Both the position numbers and the translations under genes were made by a program. Below are positions 30,571-42,216 of a stretch of DNA of 64,000 nucleotides, piece by piece. The notes under the pieces are model-generated. The model did no database searches. It was not told the DNA's origin and saw only the letters and a list, made by a program, of their open reading frames with translations. Every line of letters begins with the position of its first letter. The stretch's first letter is position 1. The DNA is from Peronospora farinosa (Eukaryota; Oomycota; Peronosporomycetes; Peronosporales; Peronosporaceae): contig CANTFK010000103.1 in the NCBI GenBank assembly GCA_947646735.1, forward strand, positions 92,618 through 156,617. The letters run 5' to 3'.

Positions 30571-32875
30571 ACAGCATTAATCGCCGTATACCTTCAACTA
30601 TACCCTCTGTATACCTAAGTATCTCTACTGAGCAGGTATCATCAGTCCAGTTCAACATGTCTAGCACGCTATTTCGATTGCATGAGCTACGACTGTACCT
30701 TCAATGTAAACAACGACTCCGTCTAAGCTTGAGTACGTCCAATTGAGCTCAATCCTGAACGATTACTTTAAATTTCGTATTTCCGTCAATAGTGCGTTAC
30801 AGATGATCAAAAAAAACAAAAACCATTTGGAATCTTATGAAGGTACTAAAAAAATTCGAGCATTTTGCTGACTATGGAAGAGCACCTATTAATATGAACG
30901 TAAGGGATATAGTAGATAGTGATAAACCAGCTTAAATATTAAACGGTCAATATTGAAAAGTGCAAGGCGAGCCCCGGAAGTTCTCCGCTAGTTTGTCATT
31001 TCGAACATCTGACATTCCTACACGTGAGACAAAAAATCATGCATCACTCGTGTACAAGTTAATTGATGACATTATCGAGCGTTGGAAGTAGAATCAGGCA
31101 TGTTAGTTCGACTAAAAATTCGTTTTTAACCAAGGAGTTAATGCGCACGATCAATTCGCCTGCAAAAGTATTTCTCATAGAATTCAACAAGGTTTTAGAT
31201 ACTACAAGAAATAATTTCTTGGCTTTGTAAATGATTATATTTGATTCGTACATTATATAAAAGGCGTCAAATATGACTCACGGTGAGTTGTACGACGTCT
31301 ATGATTTAAGGCGAAATGTTTATGTGGTCCTGGAGAACCAGCATCTCCTGGTCAAGATAATTAAATCTTTGCCAGTCATTGAGGCAATGTGGTGGAGTGG
31401 GATTCGCAAAAATTGCTGATGCGACTCCAACTCTCCACTGGCGCCCGGACGACCGACTAACGGAGGGGGTACTCTGATTCCGTGTATATAGCCTTCCTCA
31501 CTTTGTGGACTCATCAATTGGGCGGGTTGCTCTCTTCTCGGAGGACTTGAGTCGATGCTGATCCTAATCGGGTTAGGGATAGGGAGTTTTGGTGATCTTG
31601 TGGATATCTTCACAAGATCGACTAAGTACTTGTTGGTTGATCGTACCAATAGATTCCAACAGTCCAAATAGGCGAAGCTTGAATCTTCTGACCACTTAAG
31701 CAGAACCTCTGACCATTTGATCCTTCCTGCACTTGCTTGCCTTGCCCTTACTTGTTGTTTCGTGCGTCCGATCGCAGTTGAGTTGTTGTGTTGAGACTCC
31801 TTCACCTAGCCAAAACAATCCAGAATGCACTTGTAGTCGATATTTTCGGCTTCGGGAGGCCAAATATCCTGCCCGGAATGACGCGTGTACTTAGAAGCAA
31901 ATTGAACTCTGTTAATGTGAACCAATCAAATACCAAAACCTATGATTTTGCCTATCTTTAGCTCAGGATCTATTGCCACGTATTGCCTTTACGGAAAAAT
32001 CAGATCTTGTAATGTGGTCCACTTCAATATCGCGGTACTAAAAATTAATGTCGGTATCGGATCGCGGTCCGCCGGATCACGACTTGTCCTCTTCATCGTT
32101 CCTCGGGTCATGTGAGATGATACATCTATATGATATGTCATGTCCACCTCATTCCAGTCTTCATAGCGACGTGATCCACACCAGACCGCCTTCCACATAC
32201 TTAAATGTACCAATTCTCCTTCTTAGCGATCGCGTTCACGCGGATCACCATCGAAAAATACCGGAGATCGCAATTGCGTAGTTTCTAGGCCATAGCTAAC
32301 TCCACATAGAACTGCGAACTCCACCATTCACTGGTTTCCATCCCATTTGCCATCATCTCGAAACTTCTGCGGGATCGCGATTCATCCATATTGGACATTT
32401 CGGACTTAACCGAAAATATGTGATCACACTTTGCCAAATTTACTCTTTCGCTTCGCCACAGCAACTCTCCCGATTTTCAACCAGAAGCGCAAGCGTGCAG
32501 CCATTAGGCCCAAGCACATCCTGAAGCTTTCATATGACTGATTAAAACGGTGCTTGTGCTCCTATAAGTTCTAGACATAGCGGATATCGCATCACCCTTC
32601 CTTTTCGGGCGCTGATCGATAGATGGTGCTAGAGGCTGGCTATGCAATAAGATGCGTCGACTGTACAAGGCCGTGCTAAAGAACTGCTTCGATGTCTAAC
32701 ACGACGATTATGATAAAGGTCTGACAATTATGCGGAAGCGAGTTGATATGCGGTCCCCAGGGTAGACAGCTGGTGAGAGGAAGAAAAAAACTCCCAGGGT
32801 CCATATGAAACGGGAATACACGACGGTTGTGACATCATACCAAAGTTCATTACGGTTGAAGTTCTATATTGCAAA
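30571..32875. other. Intergenic, one unidentified ORF
   Basis: The longest ORF is 161 codons on the minus strand (31320-31805). It has a basic N-terminus and a Pro-rich second half and matches nothing I know. It may be chance. The rest shows no gene, RNA or clear repeat. Confidence 0.4.
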
Positions 32876-32877
32876 TA

Positions 32878-35139
32878 CAAAGCTCCCTCTGTTTAATTAT
32901 GGGTACGGTGGACGTTGATACCTATAACTTAACGGAGGTTATAACTTATCAGATTATGTGTATTGAACATAAGAGAACTTGAATAATAAAAAGCGGACCT
33001 GGGGAACTAGACCATCCCCACTTACCCCTACAACTAAGAAGACTCTAGCCCTATAATTCAAACTGCTGACAAAACGTAAGTCCCATACCCCTTGGTTAAT
33101 TTGACTCGTGCCTAGAGGTGTGAGACATGTCGTCAACCTGTTTTTTAGTGCTAATAGTGAAAGCTATATGTAATTTACAGTATTTAACAGTGTCTTACCT
33201 GCTAATGTACCTAAACAGTTCAAGATGTCGTAAATCCGGCTTACCAATAAGCAGCGTCTTCAAATTTGCAAGTACAAGGATGAGAATCCAGGATTATCCC
33301 AGTCGGCACTGGTTAAATGGGTAACACAAAAGTTCGGCCTAGCTAAAACGCTGTCACAGCCATCGATCAGCAAGATAATTCAAAAGCGGACTAATCTGGA
33401 GACGATGGATCCAAGCAGTATAAATGCGAAGCGCCAGCGGCTGGTGCAACATCTTTTATTAGAAGAAGCTTTGGCTTTTTAAATCCTGCAGTGTCAACAC
33501 CGCAAGGTGGTTATTACTGGGGAACTCATTTGCGCGAAGGCCCAGCGACTTGCCCAATCGCTTGAAATACTAAACGAAGCCATCACTTTCTCGCACGGAT
33601 GGCTACAAAAATTTCAACAACGTCACAAGCTTCGCGCTATTCGAATCCACGGTGAAAGCGGCTTGGTGGACGTTGAGGCTCTTATGAAGCTTTGCCTGAT
33701 CTGAAGAAGGTACGCTCTGTGTGATATTTACAACATGGATGAAACCGGTAACTTTACCTGTATGATTATAAAATGTAATGAAGTCTAATTAATTAATTTA
33801 TTATATTAGGACTGATTTACAGCATGACGCCTGACAGGACTACTACTCAGCAAGAGTTTAAAAGGACACAATCTAAACAAAGTAAGTAAAATTTTAGATG
33901 GCTAATTGTAATTTACTTACACAGTGTATACGCTGTCATCATCTGCAGATGCTAATCTCTATTGCGCTCAATGCAAATGCAGATGGATCTGACAAGATGC
34001 AGCCTGTCTTTATCGGAATTGCAAAGAAGTCCCGGTGCTTTAAGAAAAAGTCAGGACAAGCACTTGGTTTTCTTACCGAAACAGCACAAAGACTTGGATG
34101 ACAAGCGTGATCTTTTAGGAATGACTTGCAAATGTGGACAAAACAATGCAGGTGAGTGATAAAATATAATTTATGACTTCAATTTTCTATCGATTCTAAT
34201 GTTATATTCTTATCAGAGCAAAAACAAAAAAAGCTTCTTTTGCTCGACAACGCCCCGTCGCATATCACGTTGCCTGGAATTAACGAATGTCAAGGTACAG
34301 CTGCTACCCCCAAATACGACATCCAAGATCCAGCCGATGGCTGCCGGCATCATCGCAGCATTTAAGCGGCGGTATCGCCATTACCATCTGCAAAACGCGA
34401 TCGATTTATGACGAGCGTGGGGAGGTCGGAAACATATACAAAGTCGACCAAATTACTGTCATGCGCTGGTCGGGGCTGTCTGGAACGAGATCTCGGCCAT
34501 TACTATTACCAACTGCTTTTATCACACGGGACTGTTTTCAGATCGTCCAGATATTTCAACTGCTGTAGATGTGAAGAGGAAAAGTAATGGCGCGAAGGAG
34601 GTTGAAAATGCAGAACTTGAGCTGGAGCTGAGAGACCAGCTAGAGCAACTGCGTGTCCGGGAATTCATGACGATATCGGAGCATCTCAATCCCATCGATG
34701 AAACAGAGACTGCTCAGCCGGAGCTGACCAAGGAATATATTTTGGAAGAGGTAAAGGAGGCTCAAGAGGAGGGTGAAGACAGTGATGACGTGGCCATTGT
34801 CGCAGAAAAGTTCACCCGAACCGAAAAGATCAACCTCCTTCGTGATACGTGCTCCCTGCTCGATTTATCCAAGAAAAGTCACCAAGCTGCTTATAAAGTC
34901 CTCTGCGACCTTCAACTTGACATTCGCAACGCACCCACCACCCAAACTACCCTCGACATGTGGTTCAAGTAGGTTTTAAGTACAAAACATTGCCCATTTT
35001 ATAGAGTTATATTGCCCTGCCATATTATAACTTATATATTATAACTTAGCGACCATAGAACGAGCTCGGTGGACACCAAATTTGATAACCTACCGGAGGT
35101 TATAAATTATCGGAGGATAACTTATTGGAGGGAGGTCTG
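32878..35139 (+). mobile_element. pogo/Tigger-like DNA transposon (Tc1/mariner superfamily), decayed
   Basis: The ends carry imperfect terminal inverted repeats beginning CAAAGCTCCCTC and CAGACCTCCCTC, each next to TA, the usual pogo target. The length is 2262 bp. A transposase of pogo/Tigger type fills 33230-34975. The same ends occur around the 957-bp derivative at 21540-22496. Confidence 0.85.
33230..34975 (+). pseudogene. pogo/Tigger transposase, broken
   Basis: The N-terminus has a psq/CENP-B-type helix-turn-helix (LTNKQRLQICKYKDENPGLS, LSQPSISKIIQKR). A second CENP-B-like DNA-binding domain follows (SHGWLQKFQQRHKLR). The DDE part shows YNMDETG, split by a probable short intron at about 33752-33808. 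It also shows NADGSDKMQPVFIG, LLLLDNAPSH and LLPPNTTSKIQPM. The third catalytic position reads Ala (IQPMAAGII) where Asp is expected. The tail ends TQTTLDMWFK, typical for this family. Frameshifts and a stop near 33480 confirm decay. The protein would have cut and pasted the element at TA sites. Confidence 0.85.
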
Positions 35140-35141
35140 TA

Positions 35142-35955
35142 TACATTCTTAATACCGATCTCTTTAAAAGAGGTATTATAGATGAGTGATATTAGAAGGT
35201 ATTAGTTATACCTTATATTACCGATATCAACTTAATAATTGATACAGTAGTACTAAGTACAACATACACTGATGATTACATGATTCCATATTCAGATACA
35301 AGCAATGGCATATTATAGTTATTAAAATTGTAATTTCTTTAGTTTAGAATACTTAGAGTAGGATTATTCACAAAATCTTAATGCATAAATACACAGTTCT
35401 CATTTTATGTCAAAAATCTCAAGTCTCTAAGAATTGTTCTCTTGTGCACTTCGTGCGTTGTTCTCTGAACCTTTAAGCTTCTAGCTTATTCTTCCACTCT
35501 GTGCGTTGGTTCTCTCAACCATGATTTATTGCTTGTAGGGTAGAAGTCCCTCCTATTTATGTAGAACGGGTAGCCTTCGTAGTCATATCATTAATTCCTA
35601 AGAACTAAGTGGCTTTAAGCCTTCAACTTTTAATTAATTCTCTTAAGAACTAAAAGACTTTCAGCCTAAAAAGTCTTCCTTTGACTGAAAGAGCCGTGTA
35701 GCTCCGCTTCATCATATGCTGTGTCCAATGATGATGGCATTTTGAGAAGTATAGCTTACATAAATGGTCCCTGCGAGTGCATACCGGTGATTAAAATATA
35801 GCCTTGTAGAATGTCATATAAAAATTTTTAAAAAATTAATGCGCTAAACCTAACATGGCCTTACTACCACTTTTATGGTTAATAAACTCAAAATATTGTA
35901 AAGTAGGTTTTAACATGCAAATAAAACGAATGTGGAGATCGAGTATGTCCAAGTG
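35142..35955. other. AT-rich, hairpin-rich sequence, possible old LTR
   Basis: No ORF of note. Several short inverted repeats (for example around GACTTTCAG and CTGAAAG near 35660-35690) resemble the texture of the gypsy LTRs here, so an old solo LTR is possible. No termini or target duplication could be defined. Confidence 0.3.
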
Positions 35956-36544
35956 TGTAAACGGGCGCTTCGAAAGAAGCTGCCACGTACTACGCGAGCA
36001 CACCTTCGAGCAGCGTGAGGAAGCGGTTAGACCGTCTTACCTCCGCGTGCGGTGGTGGTGTTGTTGGTCGGCGCTAAAGCGCTGTACCAACCGTTGCCGG
36101 TCGCTTTGAAGCGAACCGCGCAATGAACTTCTAAAAAAGTGTTTCAATTGCTACACGCAGAAGCTTATTTAGCTCCTCATGCGCAGTAAGCAGTAATTAG
36201 TAAATTCAAGACTGACTTATATTTAATACCTCTTATTTAAATATATAACTAACTACTAATTGGTTAAATGTAAAGATCGGATACGCGTCTCTTTAGAAGC
36301 GTATCCCTACGTGCGAGCTTAAAATGTCTGTAAGCTCGCTGTTGACGTCTGTTTGAAGCGTCACCATGACGTCTAGTCCCAACTGGACGTCATCCCCGTT
36401 GAATGTGAATCCATCCATGGATATCACATTCACGAGGGTGGGTCACATGGATGTGCCGCACCCAAGTGGGAGGTCTAAGGTGCCTCGTACCATTTTAGTC
36501 CTGCCCGTTAAGTAACATACATGTGTTACTATTAGCCCGTTACA
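35956..36544 (-). repeat. Family D LTR, 3' LTR of D2
   Basis: It starts TGTAAACGGG and ends CGTTACA on the plus strand, about 589 bp, and is related throughout to 52406-53006. The preceding bases AAGTG differ by one from ACGTG after the right LTR, probably a mutated 5-bp target duplication. The adjoining AAAAAAAGGGGG on the minus strand is the polypurine tract. Confidence 0.88.
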
Positions 36545-36650
36545 CCATCCCCCTTTTTTTAAGACGATTTTTACATTTTGTAAAACATCGAATAACGAGA
36601 CGATTCCACCGAAACGTGGAAAGACTGATAAATCGCCTGCAAAGGCGCTC

Positions 36651-37978
36651 ATGCAGACCAACACAAAGCGCACGCGCCGCGTTAAATCGCAGCCGTCGCT
36701 AAGTGTCTCTGTGAAAACGCCGGCATTTAATGTCAGCTTGCCAGCAGAGAACACAGGTTCATCCCACTATGGTGCGGATGAAAACTTGTCTCTCATTGTT
36801 GACTACAATGAGAGTACACCATTGCCATCACCCTAAAGTGGTGATGAGCACAGCGCATTGATGGGGCATATGTCCCTATCATTTGAGGCACCCAACCTTC
36901 AGGAAGCTTCCACGCTCCTTGACAGCGAGAGTCATGCCTCGTCGTCTGCACCAACAAAAGCAGCGGCCACAACTGAGCGCGCTACTTTGAAAAAAACAGC
37001 CGCGACTCAACAGCAGGTCGGCGATTCGAAATCGTCCACCTCTGTTAACTCTACATCTGATGTCTTGACAATATATATGGAGAGTCAGACTCAGGCGAGG
37101 GTCCCCTTCGACTTTACAGTCGGCCTCACTAGCACGCCGTAGCGAGGGCGGCTACGTGAGTGATGGTTTGCCAGCAATGCTACCGCCATCCGAGTGGTCA
37201 TGCTCGAGTGGTAAAAGTGCGACGCTTTTAGAGCGTACCAGTATTGACGCTAATAAACTATTCTGCGTCTTTCCATTATGGAAAAGACAGGGCAAAACAG
37301 CGCTTTCCATATCCCCGTCGTGTTGCGTTCGAATGAAAAAACGACGAATACGAGGCATAGTTCCTGCGCCGTATTACACCGCATGCAGATGCAGTGAGAC
37401 AGCGGTCGCAACGAATCAGCTTCGCTATGACGCGTGCGAGGGATATAGTGGGTGATAAAAAACCAAATCCTTCTTGCACGCTTCCCCTGCTAGTCCATCG
37501 GAATTAGCAGAGCAAGTGCAGCTGGTGCTTTTGCTCGTAAGTAGACACCAGCCCAGCACGTCGATACGCAACGCGTGAACCGGTTCCCAAGAGTCGAAGC
37601 TCTTCGGTAACCTTTCCATTGGACAAGAATCTGAAGCTTTTGCTTCACATGGCGGTGGGCCAACAACCTTAAAAAAGTAAGCGTGTGTTCCCACCCGTAT
37701 CCACAAGCACAGGTGGCTCCCGATAGGAGCGACGATTACGCCCAGCTACTCGCGGCTGCCTATCCTGCTGTCGTTCAGTCACAGGCGGAGATCTCTGCGC
37801 TGAGAGAGAGGTGGCAGATCTTTCGAGTCAAGTCTCGCGACTGACTTCGGATCTACTCTCCGTGGATACGAGGGATCGTCAGGAGTATGACCGCCTGAAG
37901 TCCCGTTTGGACATTCACGAGCGACTAGTGATGAGAGACCCGCGTCAAACGCGGAGTCCTCCTTGATCACCGAGTCCT
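36651..37978 (+). pseudogene. Decayed antisense ORF of family D
   Basis: Opposite the sense strand and just inside the 3' LTR, an ORF begins at ATG 36651. It contains SLIVDYNESTPLPSP, matching ELVVDYSGES...PIPLP of the family A antisense protein in spacing and sequence. The frame is resumed at 36858-37142 after a TAA and is then lost. Near 37790-37978 a +1 frame encodes a coiled coil (LSSQVSRLTSDLLSV) and ends shortly after, as in family A. It is the decayed counterpart of the ORFs at 3673 and 11390. Confidence 0.6.
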
Positions 37979-38245
37979 TTGTCATCTTTCTTGTATACGG
38001 GAAGTCGTTCACCTTCCCCCTCGCCTGTTCGGCAACGACGCTTGACTCACATTCGACGTCACCATCGGTCTCGTTAGGCTGATGCGGACATGTGATCTCT
38101 TGTGAATCCACATACCGTTTCAGACGACCCACGTAAAACACGGGGTGCGTCTTCATATACGGTGGGAGAGTGAGCCTATAATTTAGGTCACCAACTTCTT
38201 CAACCACTATAAAGGGCCCAAGAAGATTTGCTTTTGCGACCAGAA
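37425..38245 (-). pseudogene. D2 integrase tail (GPY/F) and degenerate chromodomain
   Basis: LGPFIVVEEVGDLNYRLTLP and THPVFYVGRLKRYV are the conserved integrase C-terminal motifs. Further downstream, GPPPCEAK...SFDSWEPVHALRIDV is what remains of a chromodomain, in another frame. At its upstream side the frame runs without a stop into the effector-like insert at 38246-38930. Confidence 0.78.
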
Positions 38246-38930
38246 CTTTGGCCAAGTTATCACCCGATAAATGTTGTGCTAAATAGTCAAACATTATGTT
38301 CTTTCGTTGAACTTTAAAGTCTTCAGCCCAGGGGTATTTGGACTTTACAAACGTGGCCCACTATATAAAGATTGGGCTTTCGAAAGGATTGCCACTTGGT
38401 TCCTGGAGCTCCAAAAACTATATCTATGCCTCACCTCGCCCGTCGTTTACCCAATTTTTTAACTGTAAATCTAACAGTGTCGTAGCGATGTTTTTTTCAG
38501 AGAGCCTTCCTCCCTTAATTGGAGCCTTCGCCAGAGCATAATCGTCCTTCTTAAAAGGTTTGGTCAAGACGGACAACATGTGTTCATTTTCCTCTTCCGA
38601 GGCACCGTGGTACCTTGACTTAACAAATATTTACCCACTTGAGAAAGAGTACGCTTTTAATAGGGTTGCCATTCGTCTGTGAGAAATGTAAAAGCTCAAA
38701 AATCTTTGCCGGATCGCTCTTCACTTCTGCCCACTTTTCGAGCTGGAGATCTAGCAGTTCCAAAGCAATGTGATTCATTGTGTCAGTCTTTGTTCCCGCA
38801 ACTAGAAGACGGGGAAGATCATCGCCTGCGAAGTATCACGGAGACGAGGAACAGGAACATACGAGATCATCAGGCCGATGAGAAGAAGATCATATAGGGA
38901 ACGACGAATATCCCGTGCTGAAAGTCGAAA
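38246..38930 (-). pseudogene. Fragment of an LWY-type (RxLR class) effector inserted in D2 integrase
   Basis: Between the integrase motif KLLPR (about 38935) and LGPF (about 38230) lies sequence absent from other gypsy integrases. On the minus strand it encodes repeated helical modules: GDDLPRLLVAG, KDDYALAKAP and GDNLAKVLVAK at about 280-nt intervals; LLDLQLEKW and LLDLQLKNW 288 nt apart; and GNPIKSVLFLKW and GNPFESPIFI 276 nt apart. This Leu-Trp-Tyr periodicity of about 93 residues is that of LWY effector modules. Frameshifts and stops break it. There is no signal peptide or RxLR here, so it is an internal/C-terminal piece. It is in the same orientation as pol and open into the GPY/F ORF. 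Confidence 0.75.
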
Positions 38931-40090
38931 ATAACCGGGGCAATAGCTTAGTAGTACCACCAGGTAGTACAGAAATTGCATGTTTAGGTAGGGTAGCAGT
39001 ACTTAATAGCACTTTGTCTTCAACATTAAAGTGTTCATTGTTTTTGCGACCATGCTGGTCTGCATATTGTTTTAGATTGTCCTGTGCGCTTGCCATCGCG
39101 TCACGGACTTTACGTGTGATGGCTAATCGCTCATCCACAAAGCGCTGAGATTCGCTCACTCTTTTAGCATCCAGCTCGCCTATGACACCCCCAAGAGGTC
39201 GGTCATAGGTCGACGCTGTTGATAACACTATAGTGCCATCGTCAAGGAGCACAATCATTTCTTGTCGTGCCTCCTCATTGACACCTATAGGTGTCGTGAC
39301 CACTGCTAAATAAGCAGAGTCACTAGGGCAAGTTTGAACCTCTTTGGCATTCGCACCGAGCAAAGTGAAGGGCCCTCCCCCACTAAAACTCGGGCAGCGT
39401 ACAAACGAGACTGGTGTCCGAGAACGGCGCAGTACAATAATATAAAACGGTGTTTTACCCGTACTGGATTGAACACTGTTAATAATAGCGAGCTCCACGA
39501 ATGGCAATTGCTTGCTCCATTACTTAGGAGTCGCTACAGTACGCAATACATCCGTCACGACTCGATTGGCTCATTCCGTTTGACCATCGGTCTGGGGATG
39601 ATCAGCGGTGGACATGTGGAGCTTGCTACCCAGCAACTCAAACACATGACGCCAAAACCTGACGTAAAACGCGGATCCCGGTCCGATACTGTGGACTTGG
39701 GCATCCCGTGTAGTTGGTACAGGTGATCCAAAAACAAGAGGGCAGCCTCTTTTCCTGAGATCTTGGTGCTACATGGTGCCAAATGCACCATCTTGCTCAG
39801 TCTATCTACAAAGACAACGAGCCTCGTCCTGCCTTTATGGTCAGGCGGTAAGCCAAACATGAAGTCCAAACTGACCGACTTCCAACATTTAGTTGGAATT
39901 GGAAGTGGCTTCAGTGGCGCACTGTTCGAAGGTGCAGGCTTTATGCGCTGACACTCTTCGCAAGAGCGAATGTAGTTGGCCACCCACCGGTATAGGTGGA
40001 GCCACCAAAATTCCTCTGACACTCGTAAGAATGTCTTTTCACGGCCCAGATGCCCACTAGATGGCGCATCATGTCACTCGTGAAGTATCA
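38931..40090 (-). pseudogene. D2 integrase zinc-binding and catalytic region, broken
   Basis: The ORF 39555-40022 shows the second half of the HHCC motif (CEECQRIKP) and the segment SLDFMFGLPPDHKGRTRLVVFVDR with the first catalytic Asp, followed by VSDRDPRF with the second. A frameshift separates it from 38890-39507, which has VELAIINSVQSSTGKTPFY and the tail up to TKLLPR. The fragment with the catalytic Glu lies at the frame change. A non-functional integrase. Confidence 0.85.
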
Positions 40091-40140
40091 TCAGCTTGAG
40101 ATCTGTACATAGATTTTCAAGGGATCACAGGGTGACAGTT

Positions 40141-40500
40141 GATGCAATAACAGGCCATCACTGCGACTAAAGTGATTAAGCTTCTCTTTCAGGTTCGACG
40201 GAAGGGTAACCTTTCGTCCACCAAAATGATCCAACAGCAGGCGACAATTCTCGTCCTGACTGTGCCATAGTAAGACATCAGTGTAACTAAAGCGATTAAG
40301 TTTCTCTTTCAGGTGCGACGGAAGGGTAACCTTTCGTCCACCAGTATGATCCAACAGCAGGCGACAATTCTCGTCCTGACTGTGCCATAGTAAGACATCA
40401 GTGTAACTAAAGCGATTAAGTTTCTCTTTCAGGTGCGACGAAAGGGTAACCTTTCGTCCACCAAAATGATCCAACAGCAGGAAACAATGTTCGTTCTGAC
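40141..40500 (-). repeat. Three in-frame tandem copies of a 120-bp unit
   Basis: Units 40141-40260, 40261-40380 and 40381-40500 are near-identical; the second and third are the closest. The period is exactly 120 bp, so the pol frame is kept (40 residues each, containing GGRKVTLPSHLKEKLNRF). The repeat lies in the linker between RNase H and integrase of D2 and ends where the nested family C LTR begins. Confidence 0.9.
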
Positions 40501-40772
40501 TTTTAAGTAAATTTTTATCTCTGATAATATATTTTGGTTTTAATTCGTACTAATTACGAAGATTTTAGTCGTAATAAATACGACAGTGTTCCCGCCTTTC
40601 GGGAACCACACAATTTCAGATTGATTTATCATTGGTCCATATTGGGGACTTTTAGGCCCAATAATAAACCAATAATAAATTGCCACGCTGTGCCCGCTAT
40701 TCAGGCCCAGCACCTGTCTACATATGTAATTGTTTATTTGTGTTAACTATGTGTGTAATGTAGCCCATTACA
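40501..40772 (-). repeat. Family C LTR, 3' LTR, truncated
   Basis: It matches 47870-48139 (ATAATATATTTTGGTTTTAA onward to CCCATTACA). The part equal to 47797-47870 is missing. The adjoining purine run GAAGGGGGTGA (minus strand) is the polypurine tract. Confidence 0.85.
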
Positions 40773-40785
40773 TCACCCCCTTCTC

Positions 40786-42216
40786 ATGACAGCACTCACC
40801 AACCGTGAGTGCTCAACTGTCGAAACTTATCGCTCACAAACGAACAAGCAATGTCCGGAGACCCAACACCCAATCCAGCAGCACTCCCAAGCATCATCAG
40901 TGGTAGTACAACAACCATCATCATGGCGCGGCAACTCATACCTTGGTCACTGTACGACTTGTCCGGAGCTCACGCTCCGGACTCACTGGACACGATGCGG
41001 GACTACTTCCGCCGATTTCGAAAACTGCGCGGGAAAGGGTCTTGATGGAATCGGGTATGAGGCCCTGCAACGTTCTTAGTGTGCCTTCATCCAACGTTGG
41101 AATCGGATGCTCGAGGATGGTAGGATCTTCCAACTATGGCTCGCCAATCGAGAGGAGCTTCGCGCCGATCACTCCATCGGCGCGCTACGCGAAAGAGTGT
41201 GTGAGGATGCTTGGAATGAGGACCGCCTCTGATTCGTTCATGTCAATGAAGGATGCCAGTCTTGTGACTCGACTCCACGCCCAACTCATGACGAATGGCG
41301 ACGACACATCGCTGAATGTCCACTCAGCGAACGCGAGCGAAGTTGGACTGCAAAGTATGAGCGAAGTCTGAGCGAACGGAGAAGCGCAGTTATACGTGGT
41401 GCGCCTCGCTGGCAGCACCACTCGCGACAGCGGAGTCAATCTTGGAGTAATAATCAGCACAGGGCAGCGACACGTTCGCCTGCCCGTCCAGTTGCGCGAT
41501 TCTCGCCTCGCAATCGTGATAATACGTATTCACCACGACGTTCTCGTTCACGGCATCGTTCTCGTTCACGACATCGTTCTCGATCTCGACGACGTGAATC
41601 TCCTTACCGCTCTCCTTTGTCACGAGAGCGTTTGCATGCGCGCTCGCATTGGAATAGCCCGACTTCGTGGCTTCGTACGACAGAACCACATCTTGAACGT
41701 CACGAAGGAGTAAGGAACGTGGTTCCCATGTATCCTGCTCGGGAGGGAATCAAAGCCAGCGTACGCGGTACCTGTGCACGGATGAAACCGCGCGCTTCTC
41801 ATGAGCCGACTGCAGTGATGGTTGTGGAGGGTCCTCATGACCCACAATGCGGTCTACAATCCAGCGCACCTTTCCCTCCGCATCAACAAGCGGAGGTGGG
41901 CCCTCGCGATCGTAATGCTGGCGTCCTGGTTGCCCAGGACGATGTTGATCAGGCCGTGAACAGAGCTGCCGATACTCAGCTGGAGGCTGAGGCTGCCAGT
42001 GAACGTGCTGCCCAGGCGGAGAAGACTTCGAGTGAGACCCGGCAGTCAAACCGTGAACTGCTCGAGCGGATAAGGATTCTGGAGCGCCAGGTGCTTGGTC
42101 ATGTTCAGACGGGATCGAGGCCGCGCTTCATGTCATTGGCGCGTCGAGCACGATGGGAAGGCCGTTCGATTTACGGACTTCTGAAGCCGACGTCAATGCC
42201 AAATTGTGAATCGTAG
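40786..42216 (+). pseudogene. Antisense ORF of family C, two in-frame stops
   Basis: From ATG 40786, 14 bp inside the LTR, one frame runs 477 codons to 42216. It is broken only by TAG (41077-41079) and TGA (41230-41232). It contains IQRWNRML...IFQLWLANREEL, a CQSC pair and EWRRHI, in the same order as SWNAFI...WFQRLYASRNKF, CPGC and WWRARI of the family A antisense protein. It also has an Arg/Ser-dipeptide stretch (SPRRSRSRHRSRSRHR) and a C-terminal coiled coil (AVNRAADTQLEAEAASERAA, RELLERIRILERQV). A small frameshift in the first 250 bp is possible, because an adjacent frame looks more protein-like there. Confidence 0.65.

Noticed and set aside
31320..31805. 161-codon minus-strand ORF as a gene
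   Set aside because: No recognisable domain, no intron or context support. Left as unidentified.
37425..37706. Minus-strand 93-codon ORF as a host gene
   Set aside because: FDSWEPVHALRIDV identifies it as a degenerate chromodomain of D2.
40809..41045. Alternative plus-strand frame near the start of the family C antisense ORF (DTMRDYFRRFRKLRGKG)
   Set aside because: It looks protein-like and might reveal a frameshift, but I could not place the join, so it is mentioned only inside the pseudogene entry.
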